DNA from: Alphaproteobacteria bacterium
Lineage (GTDB): Bacteria > Pseudomonadota > Alphaproteobacteria > UBA6615
Assembly (NCBI GenBank): GCA_021774445.1
Contig: JAJFJA010000073.1
Coordinates: forward strand, 1 to 56,307
DNA: 56,307 bases
Direction: 5' to 3'
Shown here: piece by piece, positions 28,580-36,624 of the stretch
Layout of the letters: each line of letters starts with the position of its first letter
Numbering within the stretch: position 1 is the first letter of the stretch
Program-made: the position numbers and the translations under genes
Notes under the pieces: model-generated
Seen by the model: the letters and a program-made list of their open reading frames with translations, nothing else
Told to the model about the DNA's origin: nothing
Databases searched by the model: none

Positions 28580-28682
28580 TCGCCGGGACGCCCAAATTTG
28601 GGGTCCAAGAGGCGATCCGGGGCTCGACCATGGTGGTGAGCCACGTATCCACAGGTTGCTCATAGGAGGACTCGTGGTCATG
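28580..28682 (+). promoter_or_regulatory. Probable ROSE-type RNA thermometer in the hsp20 leader
   Basis: ROSE elements repress small heat-shock genes at low temperature by pairing the ribosome site with an upstream UYGCU motif. The leader is about 110 nt. Just before the gene it has TTGCT (28656-28660) separated by a tiny loop from AGGAGG (28664-28669), the exact arrangement of the terminal ROSE hairpin. Upstream are further possible helices, including GGCTC...GAGCC (28620-28641) and the CCAAATTTGG palindrome. The fold was judged by eye only. Confidence 0.6.
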
Positions 28683-29144
28683 CGAACTTATGACCTTTCC
28701 CCACTTTTCCGTAATACGGTCGGTTTCGACCGCATGGATCGGCTGTTCGATTCCATCCTCAGCGATGTCGATCGGACACCATCATATCCGCCGTACAACA
28801 TCGAGACCTTGGGTGATTCCGCCTATCGGATCAGCATGGCGGTCGCCGGCTTCTCCGAAGGCGATATCGAAGTCACCCAGCAGGAGAACGCGCTGTTCGT
28901 TAGGGGCCGTGCCGGCGGCGACGGCGACGGCGAGCGGAAATATCTCCATCGCGGCATTGCCGGACGGGCCTTCGAGCGCCGTTTCGCGCTGGCTGATCAT
29001 GTCCGTATCACCGAAGCCAGCCTGAAGAACGGTATGCTGAATATCGAGCTGGTGCGCGAGGTGCCGGAAGCGCTGAAACCCCGTACGATCGCGATCAACG
29101 GTGGGTCGGCGCTGAAGAAGCTGAGCCGGAAGAAGGCCGCCTAG
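28680..29144 (+). CDS. Small heat-shock protein, Hsp20/IbpA family
   Basis: ATP-independent chaperone that binds unfolding proteins and passes them to DnaK/ClpB. The 154-residue product has a short N-terminal arm (MRTYDLSPLFRNTVGFDRMD), an alpha-crystallin domain (about 35-125, with NIETLGDSAYRISMAVAGF and RGIAGRAFERRFALAD) and a short tail with the I-x-I-like TIAIN. I chose ATG 28680 from the family N-terminus. A GTG at 28674 is closer to the AGGAGG and could also be used. A strong terminator follows. Confidence 0.95.
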   Translation: MRTYDLSPLFRNTVGFDRMDRLFDSILSDVDRTPSYPPYNIETLGDSAYRISMAVAGFSEGDIEVTQQENALFVRGRAGGDGDGERKYLHRGIAGRAFERRFALADHVRITEASLKNGMLNIELVREVPEALKPRTIAINGGSALKKLSRKKAA

Positions 29145-29211
29145 GCGGCAGCGCCGCAAACGAGGCGCGGTCTAAATGGCCGCGCCATCAGCACCTTACG
29201 CAAAGAAAAGA

Positions 29212-29241
29212 GGGCCGCCCCGGTGTCGGGGCGGCCCTTTT
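29212..29241 (+). terminator. Rho-independent terminator of hsp20, probably bidirectional
   Basis: An 11-bp GC stem (GGGCCGCCCCG / CGGGGCGGCCC) with loop GTGT is followed by TTTT. The 5' side is flanked by AAAGAAAAGA, so the minus strand also reads as stem plus U-rich tail. It can therefore serve trcR, which ends 100 nt away on the other strand. Confidence 0.9.
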
Positions 29242-29340
29242 GAGTAAGCAGGGAGGCATCAAACGAGGATGGGAGCTTCTCCGAGAGGCTCCAAACCGTC
29301 GTGACCATTCTCCCGGCAATATCTTAACGAAAGGTTACAC

Positions 29341-29994
29341 CTAGCCACCGTCCGGAGACGACCGCCCGATGGTCACATCGGCCATCCAGCCCGGGATGCC
29401 GCCGGGCCCGCGATCCTCCTCCCCGGTCCCGGGGGCGGCTTCCTTAGGCTGATCGCCGGCGGCCGGCTTGCGGCCGGCACGGCGCGCCGCTTCAACGGCC
29501 TCGTCCAAATCCACCTGGCGGCATAAGCCGACAGTGACCGGGTCGCGGGGCCGGATATTGGCTGAATTCCAGTGCGTACGTTCACGGATCGCATTGGTGG
29601 TCGGCTTTGTTGTCCCGATTAACTTGCAGATCTGGGCATCGCTCAACTCAGGGTAGTGGCGGATCAAAAAGGCAATGGCGTCCGGCTTGTCCTGGCGCTT
29701 GGACACCGGGACATAGCGCGGGCCCTTCGTACGCTTCATGGGCGGCGGGTTGGCGGACCGCTTGATCTTGAGGCTGGCCGTGGGATCGGCGGCGCAACGC
29801 TCGATCTCCGGCCAATCGAGCTGGCCGTTGGTGGTCGGGTCGAGACCTTTGATGCCCAGTGAGACCTCGCCATCGGCGATGCCCTGGATCTCCAGCGTGT
29901 GCAGGCCGCAAAAATCGGCGATCTGCTTGAATGTCAGGGACGTATTCTCAACCAGCCATACCGCCGTGGCCTTCGGCATCAGGGGTAACGACAT
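29341..29994 (-). CDS. trcR: Cell-cycle transcriptional regulator TrcR (DUF1013)
   Basis: DUF1013 protein restricted to alphaproteobacteria. The Caulobacter member is named TrcR and is associated with RNA polymerase and cell-cycle genes. The 217-residue product begins MSLPLMPKATAVWLVENTSL and has an N-terminal helix-turn-helix-like segment (LTFKQIADFCGLHTLEIQG). A second one (LSDAQICKLIGTTKPTTNAI) follows at about residues 115-135, then an acidic/Gly-rich tail. ATG 29994 has GGAGGA close upstream. A TATAAA box is visible at about 30067-30072 on the minus strand. Confidence 0.87.
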   Translation of the reverse strand: MSLPLMPKATAVWLVENTSLTFKQIADFCGLHTLEIQGIADGEVSLGIKGLDPTTNGQLDWPEIERCAADPTASLKIKRSANPPPMKRTKGPRYVPVSKRQDKPDAIAFLIRHYPELSDAQICKLIGTTKPTTNAIRERTHWNSANIRPRDPVTVGLCRQVDLDEAVEAARRAGRKPAAGDQPKEAAPGTGEEDRGPGGIPGWMADVTIGRSSPDGG

Positions 29995-30118
29995 TGATCC
30001 TCCGTCTCCGCTTTCCGCCTCCGGCGGGCTGGTCCAAAACAAAACGCTTCTTCTCGGGATGCCGTTTTATAGGCGCGCAAAGGGGCGAATGAAAGGCCCC
30101 AATCGCTGCCGCTTGCGG

Positions 30119-31120
30119 TTAGGTGACCAGAACTAATTTGCCGATGTGGGTACTGGCTTCCATAACCCGGTGGGCGGCGGCGGCCTCGGCGAGGGGAAAG
30201 GTGGCGTGGATCACCGGGCGCACCTGTCCGGCGGCGATCAGCGGCCAGACCCGATCCCGCAAGGCCTGGGCAATGGCACCCTTCTCGGCGACGGAGCGCG
30301 GCCGCAACGTCGACCCGGTGACGGTGAGCCGGCGCACCAGGAGCTTGAGCAGATCGATGTCGGCTCGGGCGCCGCCGATAAGGGCGATGATGGCCAACCT
30401 GCCTTCGGGCTTGAGCAAGGACAAATTGCGCTCCAAATAGGCGCCGCCGACCATGTCCAGGACGACGTCGACGCCGGTATTGCCGGTGAACGCCTGCACC
30501 GCTTCGACAAAATCCTGCTGGCGGTAGTTGATTGCCGCGGCGGCGCCTAACTCGAGACAGGCGGCGGCCTTTTCGTCATTGCCGACCGTGGTCAGGACGG
30601 TGGCGCCAAAGGCCTTGGCAAGCTGAATGGCGGTGGTGCCGATACCGCTGGAGCCGCCATGGATCAGGGCGACCTCGCCGGCCTGAAGGCGCGCCCGCTG
30701 GAACAAATTCGACCACACCGTGAACATGGTTTCAGGCAAAGCGGCGGCAGAGACGGCGTCCAAGCCGGCCGGAACGGGCAGGGCCTGCGGCGCCGGGACG
30801 AGCGCGTATTCGGCGTAGGCACCGCCGGCGACCAGGGCGCAGACAGCGTCGCCGACCGCCCAATCGGAGACGCCATCGCCGATACCGACGACGGTGCCGG
30901 CGAGCTCCAGACCAGGAATATCCGAGGCCCCGGGCGGCGGCGGATAACCGCCCTGGCGCTGCATGACATCGGGACGATTGACACCGGCGGCGGCGACACG
31001 GACCAGCAAGTCGTCCGGACCAGGCCGGGGCACCGGGCGCTGCCGCGTCTCGAGTACCTCGGGGGCACCGAACTCGGTAATCTCGACCACGGTCATAGAC
31101 TGGGGTAGCGGATCTTGCAT
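30119..31120 (-). CDS. NAD(P)H:quinone oxidoreductase, MDR/zeta-crystallin type (PIG3-like)
   Basis: Medium-chain reductase that reduces quinones or enones with NADPH. The 333-residue product has the GroES-like N-terminal fold (AAAGVNRPDVMQRQGGYP), lacks zinc ligands, and has the nucleotide loop HGGSSGIGTTAIQLA. Its TIGR02824-like features, such as PGLELAGTVVGIG, place it with the PIG3 subfamily. The start ATG 31120 has GGGAG six bases upstream. It precedes trcR on the same strand and is divergent from the DUF1192 gene. Confidence 0.9.
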   Translation of the reverse strand: MQDPLPQSMTVVEITEFGAPEVLETRQRPVPRPGPDDLLVRVAAAGVNRPDVMQRQGGYPPPPGASDIPGLELAGTVVGIGDGVSDWAVGDAVCALVAGGAYAEYALVPAPQALPVPAGLDAVSAAALPETMFTVWSNLFQRARLQAGEVALIHGGSSGIGTTAIQLAKAFGATVLTTVGNDEKAAACLELGAAAAINYRQQDFVEAVQAFTGNTGVDVVLDMVGGAYLERNLSLLKPEGRLAIIALIGGARADIDLLKLLVRRLTVTGSTLRPRSVAEKGAIAQALRDRVWPLIAAGQVRPVIHATFPLAEAAAAHRVMEASTHIGKLVLVT

Positions 31121-31252
31121 GAATGACTCCCGTAAGCCGCGGCGGCTGTTACTAACTCAGCCTAGCATCTGAACGTGTTGCAGGCTGCCAGAATGCCGGC
31201 CAAACTGGCATAGTAAAATAGTCTGCAAATCCCAACCGGTGGGAAGAGCAAT

Positions 31253-31444
31253 ATGAGCTTCGAAGATCTTGAACCACGCCCGGCCAAGCAGAAATTGCTG
31301 TCGCCGGCCAATCTGGAACCGCTCTCGATCAAGGAGTTGAAGGAGTATATCGCAGACATGGAAGGCGAAATTGCCCGGGTCCGCGCCGCAATCCTGGAAA
31401 AGCGAGACCTGCGCGGCGACGCAGAAGCGCTGTTCAAGAGCTGA
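31253..31444 (+). CDS. DUF1192 small coiled-coil protein
   Basis: A 63-residue alphaproteobacterial protein. Its central helix contains LSIKELKEYIADMEGEIARVRA, and it ends AEALFKS, the DUF1192 pattern of a short coiled coil. Function is unknown. It lies divergent from a quinone oxidoreductase, as in several related genomes. Its stop codon shares one base with the start of the acyl-CoA ligase gene (TGATG), so the two are coupled. Confidence 0.82.
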   Translation: MSFEDLEPRPAKQKLLSPANLEPLSIKELKEYIADMEGEIARVRAAILEKRDLRGDAEALFKS

Positions 31445-33081
31445 TGGCGAAGGGCGATATGACCAATCCCTATGAGCAGGATCTGGGCCAATGTGCGGCG
31501 AACTATGCGCCGCTGACGCCGCTTTCCTTCGTCGCGCGCAGCGCCACCATCTATCCCGACCACGTGGCGATTGTCCATCGGGCACGGCGTCAGACCTGGG
31601 CGGAGACCTATGCGCGGTGCCGGCGCTTGGCGTCCGCCCTAGCGGCGCGGGGAATCGGTCCAGGCGACGGTGTCGCGGTACTGGCCCCCAATATTCCGGA
31701 GCTCTATGAGGCGCACTTCGGCGTGCCGATGATCGGGGCGGTGCTGAATGCCATCAATACGCGGCTGGACGCCAAGACCATCGCGTTCATCCTCGAGCAT
31801 GGCGAAGCCAAGGCGGTGCTGACCGATACCGAGCTCGCACCGGTGATGGCGGAGGCGCTGGCGCTGACGACGGCGCGGCCGCTGGTGATCGATATCGACG
31901 ACGACCAAGGGCCGGGCGGGAAGCGGCTTGGCGATCTGGACTATGAAGAGCTGTTGGCCTCCGGCGATCCGGACTTCGCCTGGCAACCACCGCAGGATGA
32001 GTGGCAGGCGATTTCGCTGAACTACACCTCGGGGACAACCGGCGATCCCAAGGGCGTGGTCTATCACCATCGCGGGGCGATGCTGGCGGCGATCGGCAAC
32101 ATCATGGTGTGGGAGATGACGCACCATCCGGTTTATCTGTGGACCCTGCCGATGTTCCACTGCAATGGCTGGTGCTTCCCCTGGGGTGTCGCGGCGGTCG
32201 CGGGCACCAATGTCTGCCTGCGCAAGGTGGAGGCCGGCGCCATCTATCAGGCCCTGGCCGACGATGGCGTCACCCATCTGTGCGGGGCACCGATCGTCAT
32301 GCAAATGATCATCGACGCCACCGAGGAGGAGCGCCGGCCGTTTACCCAAAAAGTGGAAATGATGACGGCGGCGGCACCACCACCGCCGTCGGTGCTGGCA
32401 CGGATCGCGGCGCAAGGCATACGCGTGACCCACGTCTATGGGCTCACGGAAACCTATGGCCCGGCCGTGGTCTCGGCCTGGCAAGACCGGTGGGACAACC
32501 TGCCCGAGGAAGAACGGGCGGCGAAACAGGCGCGCCAAGGGGTGACCTATCCGCTGCTCGACGGGCTGCGAGTCGGCGACGCCGAGACGCTGCGTCCGGT
32601 CGCGCCAGACGGCACGGAGATGGGCGAAGTGTTCATGCGCGGTAACATGGTCATGAAGGGGTATCTGAAAAACCCCAGCGCCACGCAGGCGGCCTTCGCC
32701 GGCGGCTGGTTTCATAGCGGCGATCTGGGGGTGCAGCACACAGATCGCTATGTGGAGCTGAAGGACCGCTCAAAAGACATCATCATCTCCGGCGGTGAGA
32801 ACATCTCCTCGATCGAGGTCGAAGGGGCGCTGTATCGTCACCCCGCCGTGGCGCGGGTCGCGGTGGTGGCGAAATCCGATGAGAAATGGGGCGAAACCCC
32901 GTGTGCGTTTGTCGAGCTGCGGCCCGGCACGACGGTCAGCGAGGCCGATCTCATCGGCCATTGCAGACAGGAGCTGGCACACTATAAGTGCCCGCGTCAC
33001 GTGGTGTTCGGGGCGCTGCCGTCAACATCGACGGGCAAGGTGCAAAAATTCATTCTGCGCAAGCAGGCTGAGGCTCTCTAG
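31444..33081 (+). CDS. Acyl-CoA synthetase (AMP-binding, AlkK/DmdB-like)
   Basis: Activates a carboxylic acid to acyl-CoA through an acyl-adenylate. The 545-residue product shows the P-loop YTSGTTGDPKGVVYHH, the A5 motif YGLTETYGP, the hinge region GWFHSGDLGV and the C-terminal catalytic Lys in STGKVQKFILR. It resembles the medium-chain AlkK and methylmercaptopropionate-CoA ligase (DmdB) branch, so a medium-chain or sulfur-containing acid is plausible. The substrate cannot be told from sequence alone. Confidence 0.92.
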   Translation: MAKGDMTNPYEQDLGQCAANYAPLTPLSFVARSATIYPDHVAIVHRARRQTWAETYARCRRLASALAARGIGPGDGVAVLAPNIPELYEAHFGVPMIGAVLNAINTRLDAKTIAFILEHGEAKAVLTDTELAPVMAEALALTTARPLVIDIDDDQGPGGKRLGDLDYEELLASGDPDFAWQPPQDEWQAISLNYTSGTTGDPKGVVYHHRGAMLAAIGNIMVWEMTHHPVYLWTLPMFHCNGWCFPWGVAAVAGTNVCLRKVEAGAIYQALADDGVTHLCGAPIVMQMIIDATEEERRPFTQKVEMMTAAAPPPPSVLARIAAQGIRVTHVYGLTETYGPAVVSAWQDRWDNLPEEERAAKQARQGVTYPLLDGLRVGDAETLRPVAPDGTEMGEVFMRGNMVMKGYLKNPSATQAAFAGGWFHSGDLGVQHTDRYVELKDRSKDIIISGGENISSIEVEGALYRHPAVARVAVVAKSDEKWGETPCAFVELRPGTTVSEADLIGHCRQELAHYKCPRHVVFGALPSTSTGKVQKFILRKQAEAL

Positions 33082-33195
33082 CCGAAGATCGCAACGCCTA
33101 ATGTTGGCAAAGCTGGTTTCTCGCCGAGCCAGTACGCGAATGGGACGGATCTCGCCTTGGCGAACCGGCGCGAAGGCAGAATTGGTTAACCCAAA

Positions 33196-33222
33196 CAAAA
33201 AGGGCGGACCCTGGTCCACCCT
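33196..33222 (-). terminator. Terminator of the DUF465 gene
   Basis: A stem with one mismatch (GGGTGGAC / GTCCGCCC, minus strand) is followed by TTTTTGTTT. It lies about 30 nt past the DUF465 stop. The plus strand shows no U tract after it. Confidence 0.8.
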
Positions 33223-33251
33223 TCAAAAAAAGCGCCGTTACATCGGATTTC

Positions 33252-33419
33252 TCAAGGCCGTTCGATCTCGGCGATGCGGTCCTTAATTTTCAACTTTTCC
33301 CGTTTCAGTTGCGCAACCATGGCTTGATCCGGCAGCGGCCGTCGCGTCTCGTCGTCCAACAACTGCTGCAGGCTGGCGTGCTTTTCACGCAAAGTATCGA
33401 TCGGCTCTTGCTGCTCCAC
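33252..33419 (-). CDS. DUF465/YdcH-family small protein, copy 1 (GTG start)
   Basis: A 55-residue helical protein (VEQQEPIDTLREKHASLQQLL) with the DUF465 coiled-coil pattern and a second helix LKREKLKIKDRIAEIE. I chose GTG 33419 because GGAG stands eight bases upstream. The longer frame to 33455 starts with TTG and lacks a ribosome site. Function is unknown. A second DUF465 gene stands 1.5 kb away on the plus strand, across the pfk gene. Confidence 0.85.
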   Translation of the reverse strand: MEQQEPIDTLREKHASLQQLLDDETRRPLPDQAMVAQLKREKLKIKDRIAEIERP

Positions 33420-33523
33420 TGGCCTCACTCCTTCACTATCTACCCGTAATAGCAAACGCTACTCCAAGATACGCTCATGACAGAAATATTACCAGTGTGA
33501 GGGTAGGCGTCGAGGCCGGATTT

Positions 33524-33589
33524 ACCCGGTTTCCAGGCGATACCGAACCGGGTTCCACGCCGCCGATTGCCCGGAAATCCGGGCTTTTT
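33524..33589 (+). ncRNA. Possible small RNA: two hairpins ending in a U tract (speculative)
   Basis: In the 293-nt gap between DUF465 and pfk the plus strand holds an 8-bp stem (ACCCGGTT 33524-33531, AACCGGGT 33546-33553). A perfect intrinsic terminator follows (GCCCGG-AAAT-CCGGGC-TTTTT, 33569-33589). No plus-strand gene precedes it for over 400 nt, so it may end an unannotated short RNA. I see no convincing promoter; AATATTAC near 33485 is a weak -10. Confidence 0.35.
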
Positions 33590-33712
33590 GACCTTTAAGC
33601 GTTAATCGTGGCTACTTTTCGAATAAATGCGTCTATCTGCCGCCATATGCCCTCATAAGTTGTATCTGCCGGGGATTGTCGCAGCGAATCGCAAGGCGGA
33701 AAACGGTCCCGA

Positions 33713-34795
33713 TCAGGTATCGCCGAAGCAGACCCCGAGCCCGCGCGCGGTCCTGACCTGGACGCTATCTTGCTCCACGGCCTGATAGTGCTCGATGGCC
33801 TCGGCAATCGGCACGTCAACAATATCGCGGTTCTGCCAGGCGACCATGCGGTCGAACTTGCCAACGCGGATCAGATCCACAGCCGCGACCCCGAAGGCTT
33901 GCGCGATCAGCCGATCTTGAGCGACCGGCGCGGCGCCGCGCTGAACATGGCCAAGCACGGTGACGCGAGTCTCGGCGCCGGTCGCCGCAGTAATGGCATC
34001 GGCCAGGTAAGACCCGATGCCGCCATAACGGGTCTCGCCGTCGCGATGGGTTACCCAAGCGGACTCGCCATCCTCGCGTTTGACGGCTTCGGCCACGATG
34101 GCCAAAGCAAAATTGCGGCCACGTTTCTTGAGACGCTCGATCTTGGCGGCGATATTGGCGATTTTGTATGGAATTTCCGGAATCAGAATGATGTCGGCGC
34201 CGCCGGCCAGACCGGCGGCTAATGCGATATGTCCGGCATCGCGGCCCATGACCTCCAAGATCATGACGCGGCTGTGGCTGGCGGCGGTGGGCTGCAACAT
34301 GTCGAGCGCTTCGGTGGCCACATCGACGGCGGTGGCGTAGCCAACGGAAAACTCGGTCGAGCCGATATCGTTGTCGATGGTCTTCGGGATGCCGACCAGC
34401 GAGAGGTCGCCCTGGATCGCCAAACGCCGCAGAATAGCCATACTGCCGTCGCCGCCGATGCCGATCAGCGCGTCCCGGCCGAGGGTGCGGTAGGCGGCGA
34501 TGATCTCATCCGAGCGGTCCTTCTCGGTGCCGTCCGGCATGAGAAAGGCGAAGGGGTTGCCGCGATTGGTGGTGCCCAAGAGCGTGCCGCCCTGGCGCAT
34601 CACCTGACCGGTGAACATGGGTAGCTCGAGCGCGAGCACGTCGGGGGGTTTGCTGAGCAAACCCTTGGTGCCCTCGCGAATACCGATGACCTCCCAGCCC
34701 AATCCCTCGGAGGCGCGGGCGACCACGCCCCGGATCACCGCATTGAGACCGGCGCAGTCGCCGCCACTGGTTAGAATGCCAATACGCTTAACCAT
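33713..34795 (-). CDS. 6-phosphofructokinase with mixed donor-specificity signature
   Basis: Phosphorylates fructose-6-phosphate to the 1,6-bisphosphate. The 360-residue product has GILTSGGDCAGLNA, GGDGS (114-118), PKTIDND (137-143) and MGRDAG. Gly117 corresponds to Gly104 of E. coli PfkA, as in ATP enzymes. Lys138 corresponds to Gly124 there, and Lys at that site is typical of PPi-dependent enzymes and of some actinobacterial ATP enzymes. ATP is the likelier donor, but not certain. It is a single-gene unit on the minus strand, divergent from the second DUF465 gene. Confidence 0.93.
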   Translation of the reverse strand: MVKRIGILTSGGDCAGLNAVIRGVVARASEGLGWEVIGIREGTKGLLSKPPDVLALELPMFTGQVMRQGGTLLGTTNRGNPFAFLMPDGTEKDRSDEIIAAYRTLGRDALIGIGGDGSMAILRRLAIQGDLSLVGIPKTIDNDIGSTEFSVGYATAVDVATEALDMLQPTAASHSRVMILEVMGRDAGHIALAAGLAGGADIILIPEIPYKIANIAAKIERLKKRGRNFALAIVAEAVKREDGESAWVTHRDGETRYGGIGSYLADAITAATGAETRVTVLGHVQRGAAPVAQDRLIAQAFGVAAVDLIRVGKFDRMVAWQNRDIVDVPIAEAIEHYQAVEQDSVQVRTARGLGVCFGDT

Positions 34796-34914
34796 GAAAG
34801 TTCTCGCTCCGGGGAATTTTGTTCGAACCAGTGGCGTTTTACCACTCGCGGTGCCGCAAGCGAGCGTATTTTGCTATATTGACGACGTGTTGAGTGAAGT
34901 GGTGGCGCCGAGGC

Positions 34915-35115
34915 ATGGTAGACAAACAAGCGCTGCTCGACAAATTGCGGGACCTCCGGGCGGAACACCGGGATCTGGACGAGGTGATCGAGGGCCTCCA
35001 TAGCGAGCAGGCCTATGATCAATTGCAGATAAAGCGGCTTAAGAAACGTAAGCTACAGTTGAAAGACGAGATTGCCCGGGTGGAAAGCGAACTGCTGCCT
35101 GATATTATCGCTTAG
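34915..35115 (+). CDS. DUF465/YdcH-family small protein, copy 2
   Basis: A 66-residue helical protein (MVDKQALLDKLRDLRAEHRDLD) with two antiparallel helices joined near GLHSEQAYDQ. Its second helix, LKKRKLQLKDEIARVESEL, has the DUF465 pattern. It is clearly related to the copy at 33.3 kb in the LK.K.KLKDRIA.IE-type helix. ATG 34915 is preferred; a GTG at 34894 is possible. It is divergent from pfk. Function is unknown. Confidence 0.85.
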   Translation: MVDKQALLDKLRDLRAEHRDLDEVIEGLHSEQAYDQLQIKRLKKRKLQLKDEIARVESELLPDIIA

Positions 35116-35177
35116 TGCCGGGACCGGCGGGCCGCTGGGCGGCGACAAGCGGACCTGATCGCGCCGACCTATGCTCG

Positions 35178-35909
35178 CTAACTTGCCTTCCTGGCGCGGC
35201 TCTGCTTGTTCAGATACATTGCCTTGTCCGCCCGGGCGAGGGCCTCACTGGCGTTTTCCAGGCCACTGAACGAATAGATGCCGTAGGATACGCCGAGGCC
35301 TAGGCTGTGTGTCTCCCATACGAAAGGGACTGATTCGACGGCATGAGCAAGGGTCTCGGCCTTTTCTCGGGCTGTTTGAGCGTCGGCCTGAGCCAGGATG
35401 ACGCCAAACTCGTCACCGCCGAGGCGGCCAACGATGTCCGACTCACGGATATTTTCGAGCAGTAGGCGGCCGACCTGACGCAAGGCCTCGTCGCCGGCAG
35501 CATGGCCGTATTTGTCGTTGATCTGCTTGAACCTGTTGATGTCGAAATAGAGCACACTTGATTCGGTGCCGTAGCGTTCGGAATAGCCGACCACGCGGCT
35601 CAACTCGCGCACGAAGGCGCGCCGGTTGGCGACCGGGACCAGTGAGTCCTCATCCGCCAGCTTTTCCAAATAACCGACTCGTTTCTGGGCTTGGTCCAGA
35701 TCGACGCGCAGGCGCTGCACTTCGGCCATCAGCATCTCGATGGCGGCACGCACCTTGGGGGTCAACTCGGGCTCGGGCACGCCGGCGACGGTGGTCACAT
35801 CGGTGACCGGATGGCTGCCGCCGGAGGCTGGCGTTCCCGGCGTGCCGGAAACCTGACGTGTGCGGGCCGGGGCCGCTCCGCCGACTGATCTGGTACCGCC
35901 GATCTTCAT
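35178..35909 (-). CDS. Soluble GGDEF diguanylate cyclase
   Basis: Makes the second messenger cyclic di-GMP from two GTP. The 243-residue product has a disordered N-terminus, a short coiled coil (about 50-85, EMLMAEVQRLRVDLDQAQ) and one GGDEF domain (about 88-240). The active-site motif GRLGGDEF is intact, and the inhibitory I-site RESD lies five residues before it, so product feedback is expected. There is no membrane or sensor domain. It stands alone, divergent from purE. Confidence 0.94.
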   Translation of the reverse strand: MKIGGTRSVGGAAPARTRQVSGTPGTPASGGSHPVTDVTTVAGVPEPELTPKVRAAIEMLMAEVQRLRVDLDQAQKRVGYLEKLADEDSLVPVANRRAFVRELSRVVGYSERYGTESSVLYFDINRFKQINDKYGHAAGDEALRQVGRLLLENIRESDIVGRLGGDEFGVILAQADAQTAREKAETLAHAVESVPFVWETHSLGLGVSYGIYSFSGLENASEALARADKAMYLNKQSRARKAS

Positions 35910-36132
35910 GGGCGTCCCGCGTTAACCTCGAAATAACCAACCTGCTCGTTTCATGCGGCAATTCGGCGATCGCACGAAGACTTCGAGGCTGTCGAGACGC
36001 TACCGAGTATCGGTTAAGAAAGGCTTGCCCAGGGCGAAACTAGCGCTGGATAAAGCCATTTTCGGCGCCTTGCCATGCGCCGACCTGACACTATAATTCG
36101 CTGCCCATGCGCCGCCCCGGGAGGCACAAACA

Positions 36133-36624
36133 GTGGATAAGCCGTTGGTAGGAGTGATCATGGGCAGCCAGTCGGACTGGCCGACCATGGCCCATGCCGC
36201 CGAAACCTTAAGCACGCTCGGTATCGCCCACGAAATCCGGATCGTTTCGGCGCACCGGACCCCGGACCGGATGGCGCGTTATGCAAAAACCGCACGGGAG
36301 CGTGGTCTGCGGGTGATCATCGCCGGTGCCGGCGGGGCCGCGCATCTGCCCGGCATGACCGCCGCCCTCACCCCGCTGCCGGTGTTCGGTGTGCCGATCG
36401 AGACGCGGGCGCTGAGCGGCCAGGACAGCCTACTGTCAATCGTGCAGATGCCAGCGGGCGTGCCCGTCGGTACGCTGGCGATCGGCAAATCCGGCGCGAT
36501 CAATGCCGCCTTGCTGGCGGCGGCGGTGCTGGCCCCAACGGAACCGGACATCGCGGCGGCGCTGGACCGTTGGCGGCAGGAACAAACCGACGCCGTGGCG
36601 GAGCAACCGGACAGGAACAGTTGA
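36133..36624 (+). CDS. purE: N5-carboxyaminoimidazole ribonucleotide mutase PurE (GTG start)
   Basis: Rearranges N5-CAIR to CAIR in purine synthesis. The 163-residue product has the class I PurE block VIMGSQSDWPTM, VSAHRTPDRM and AGAGGAAHLPGM. The start is GTG 36133 with GGGAGG ten bases upstream; a later ATG would remove the first strand. The TGA stop overlaps the purK start. Confidence 0.96.
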   Translation: MDKPLVGVIMGSQSDWPTMAHAAETLSTLGIAHEIRIVSAHRTPDRMARYAKTARERGLRVIIAGAGGAAHLPGMTAALTPLPVFGVPIETRALSGQDSLLSIVQMPAGVPVGTLAIGKSGAINAALLAAAVLAPTEPDIAAALDRWRQEQTDAVAEQPDRNS

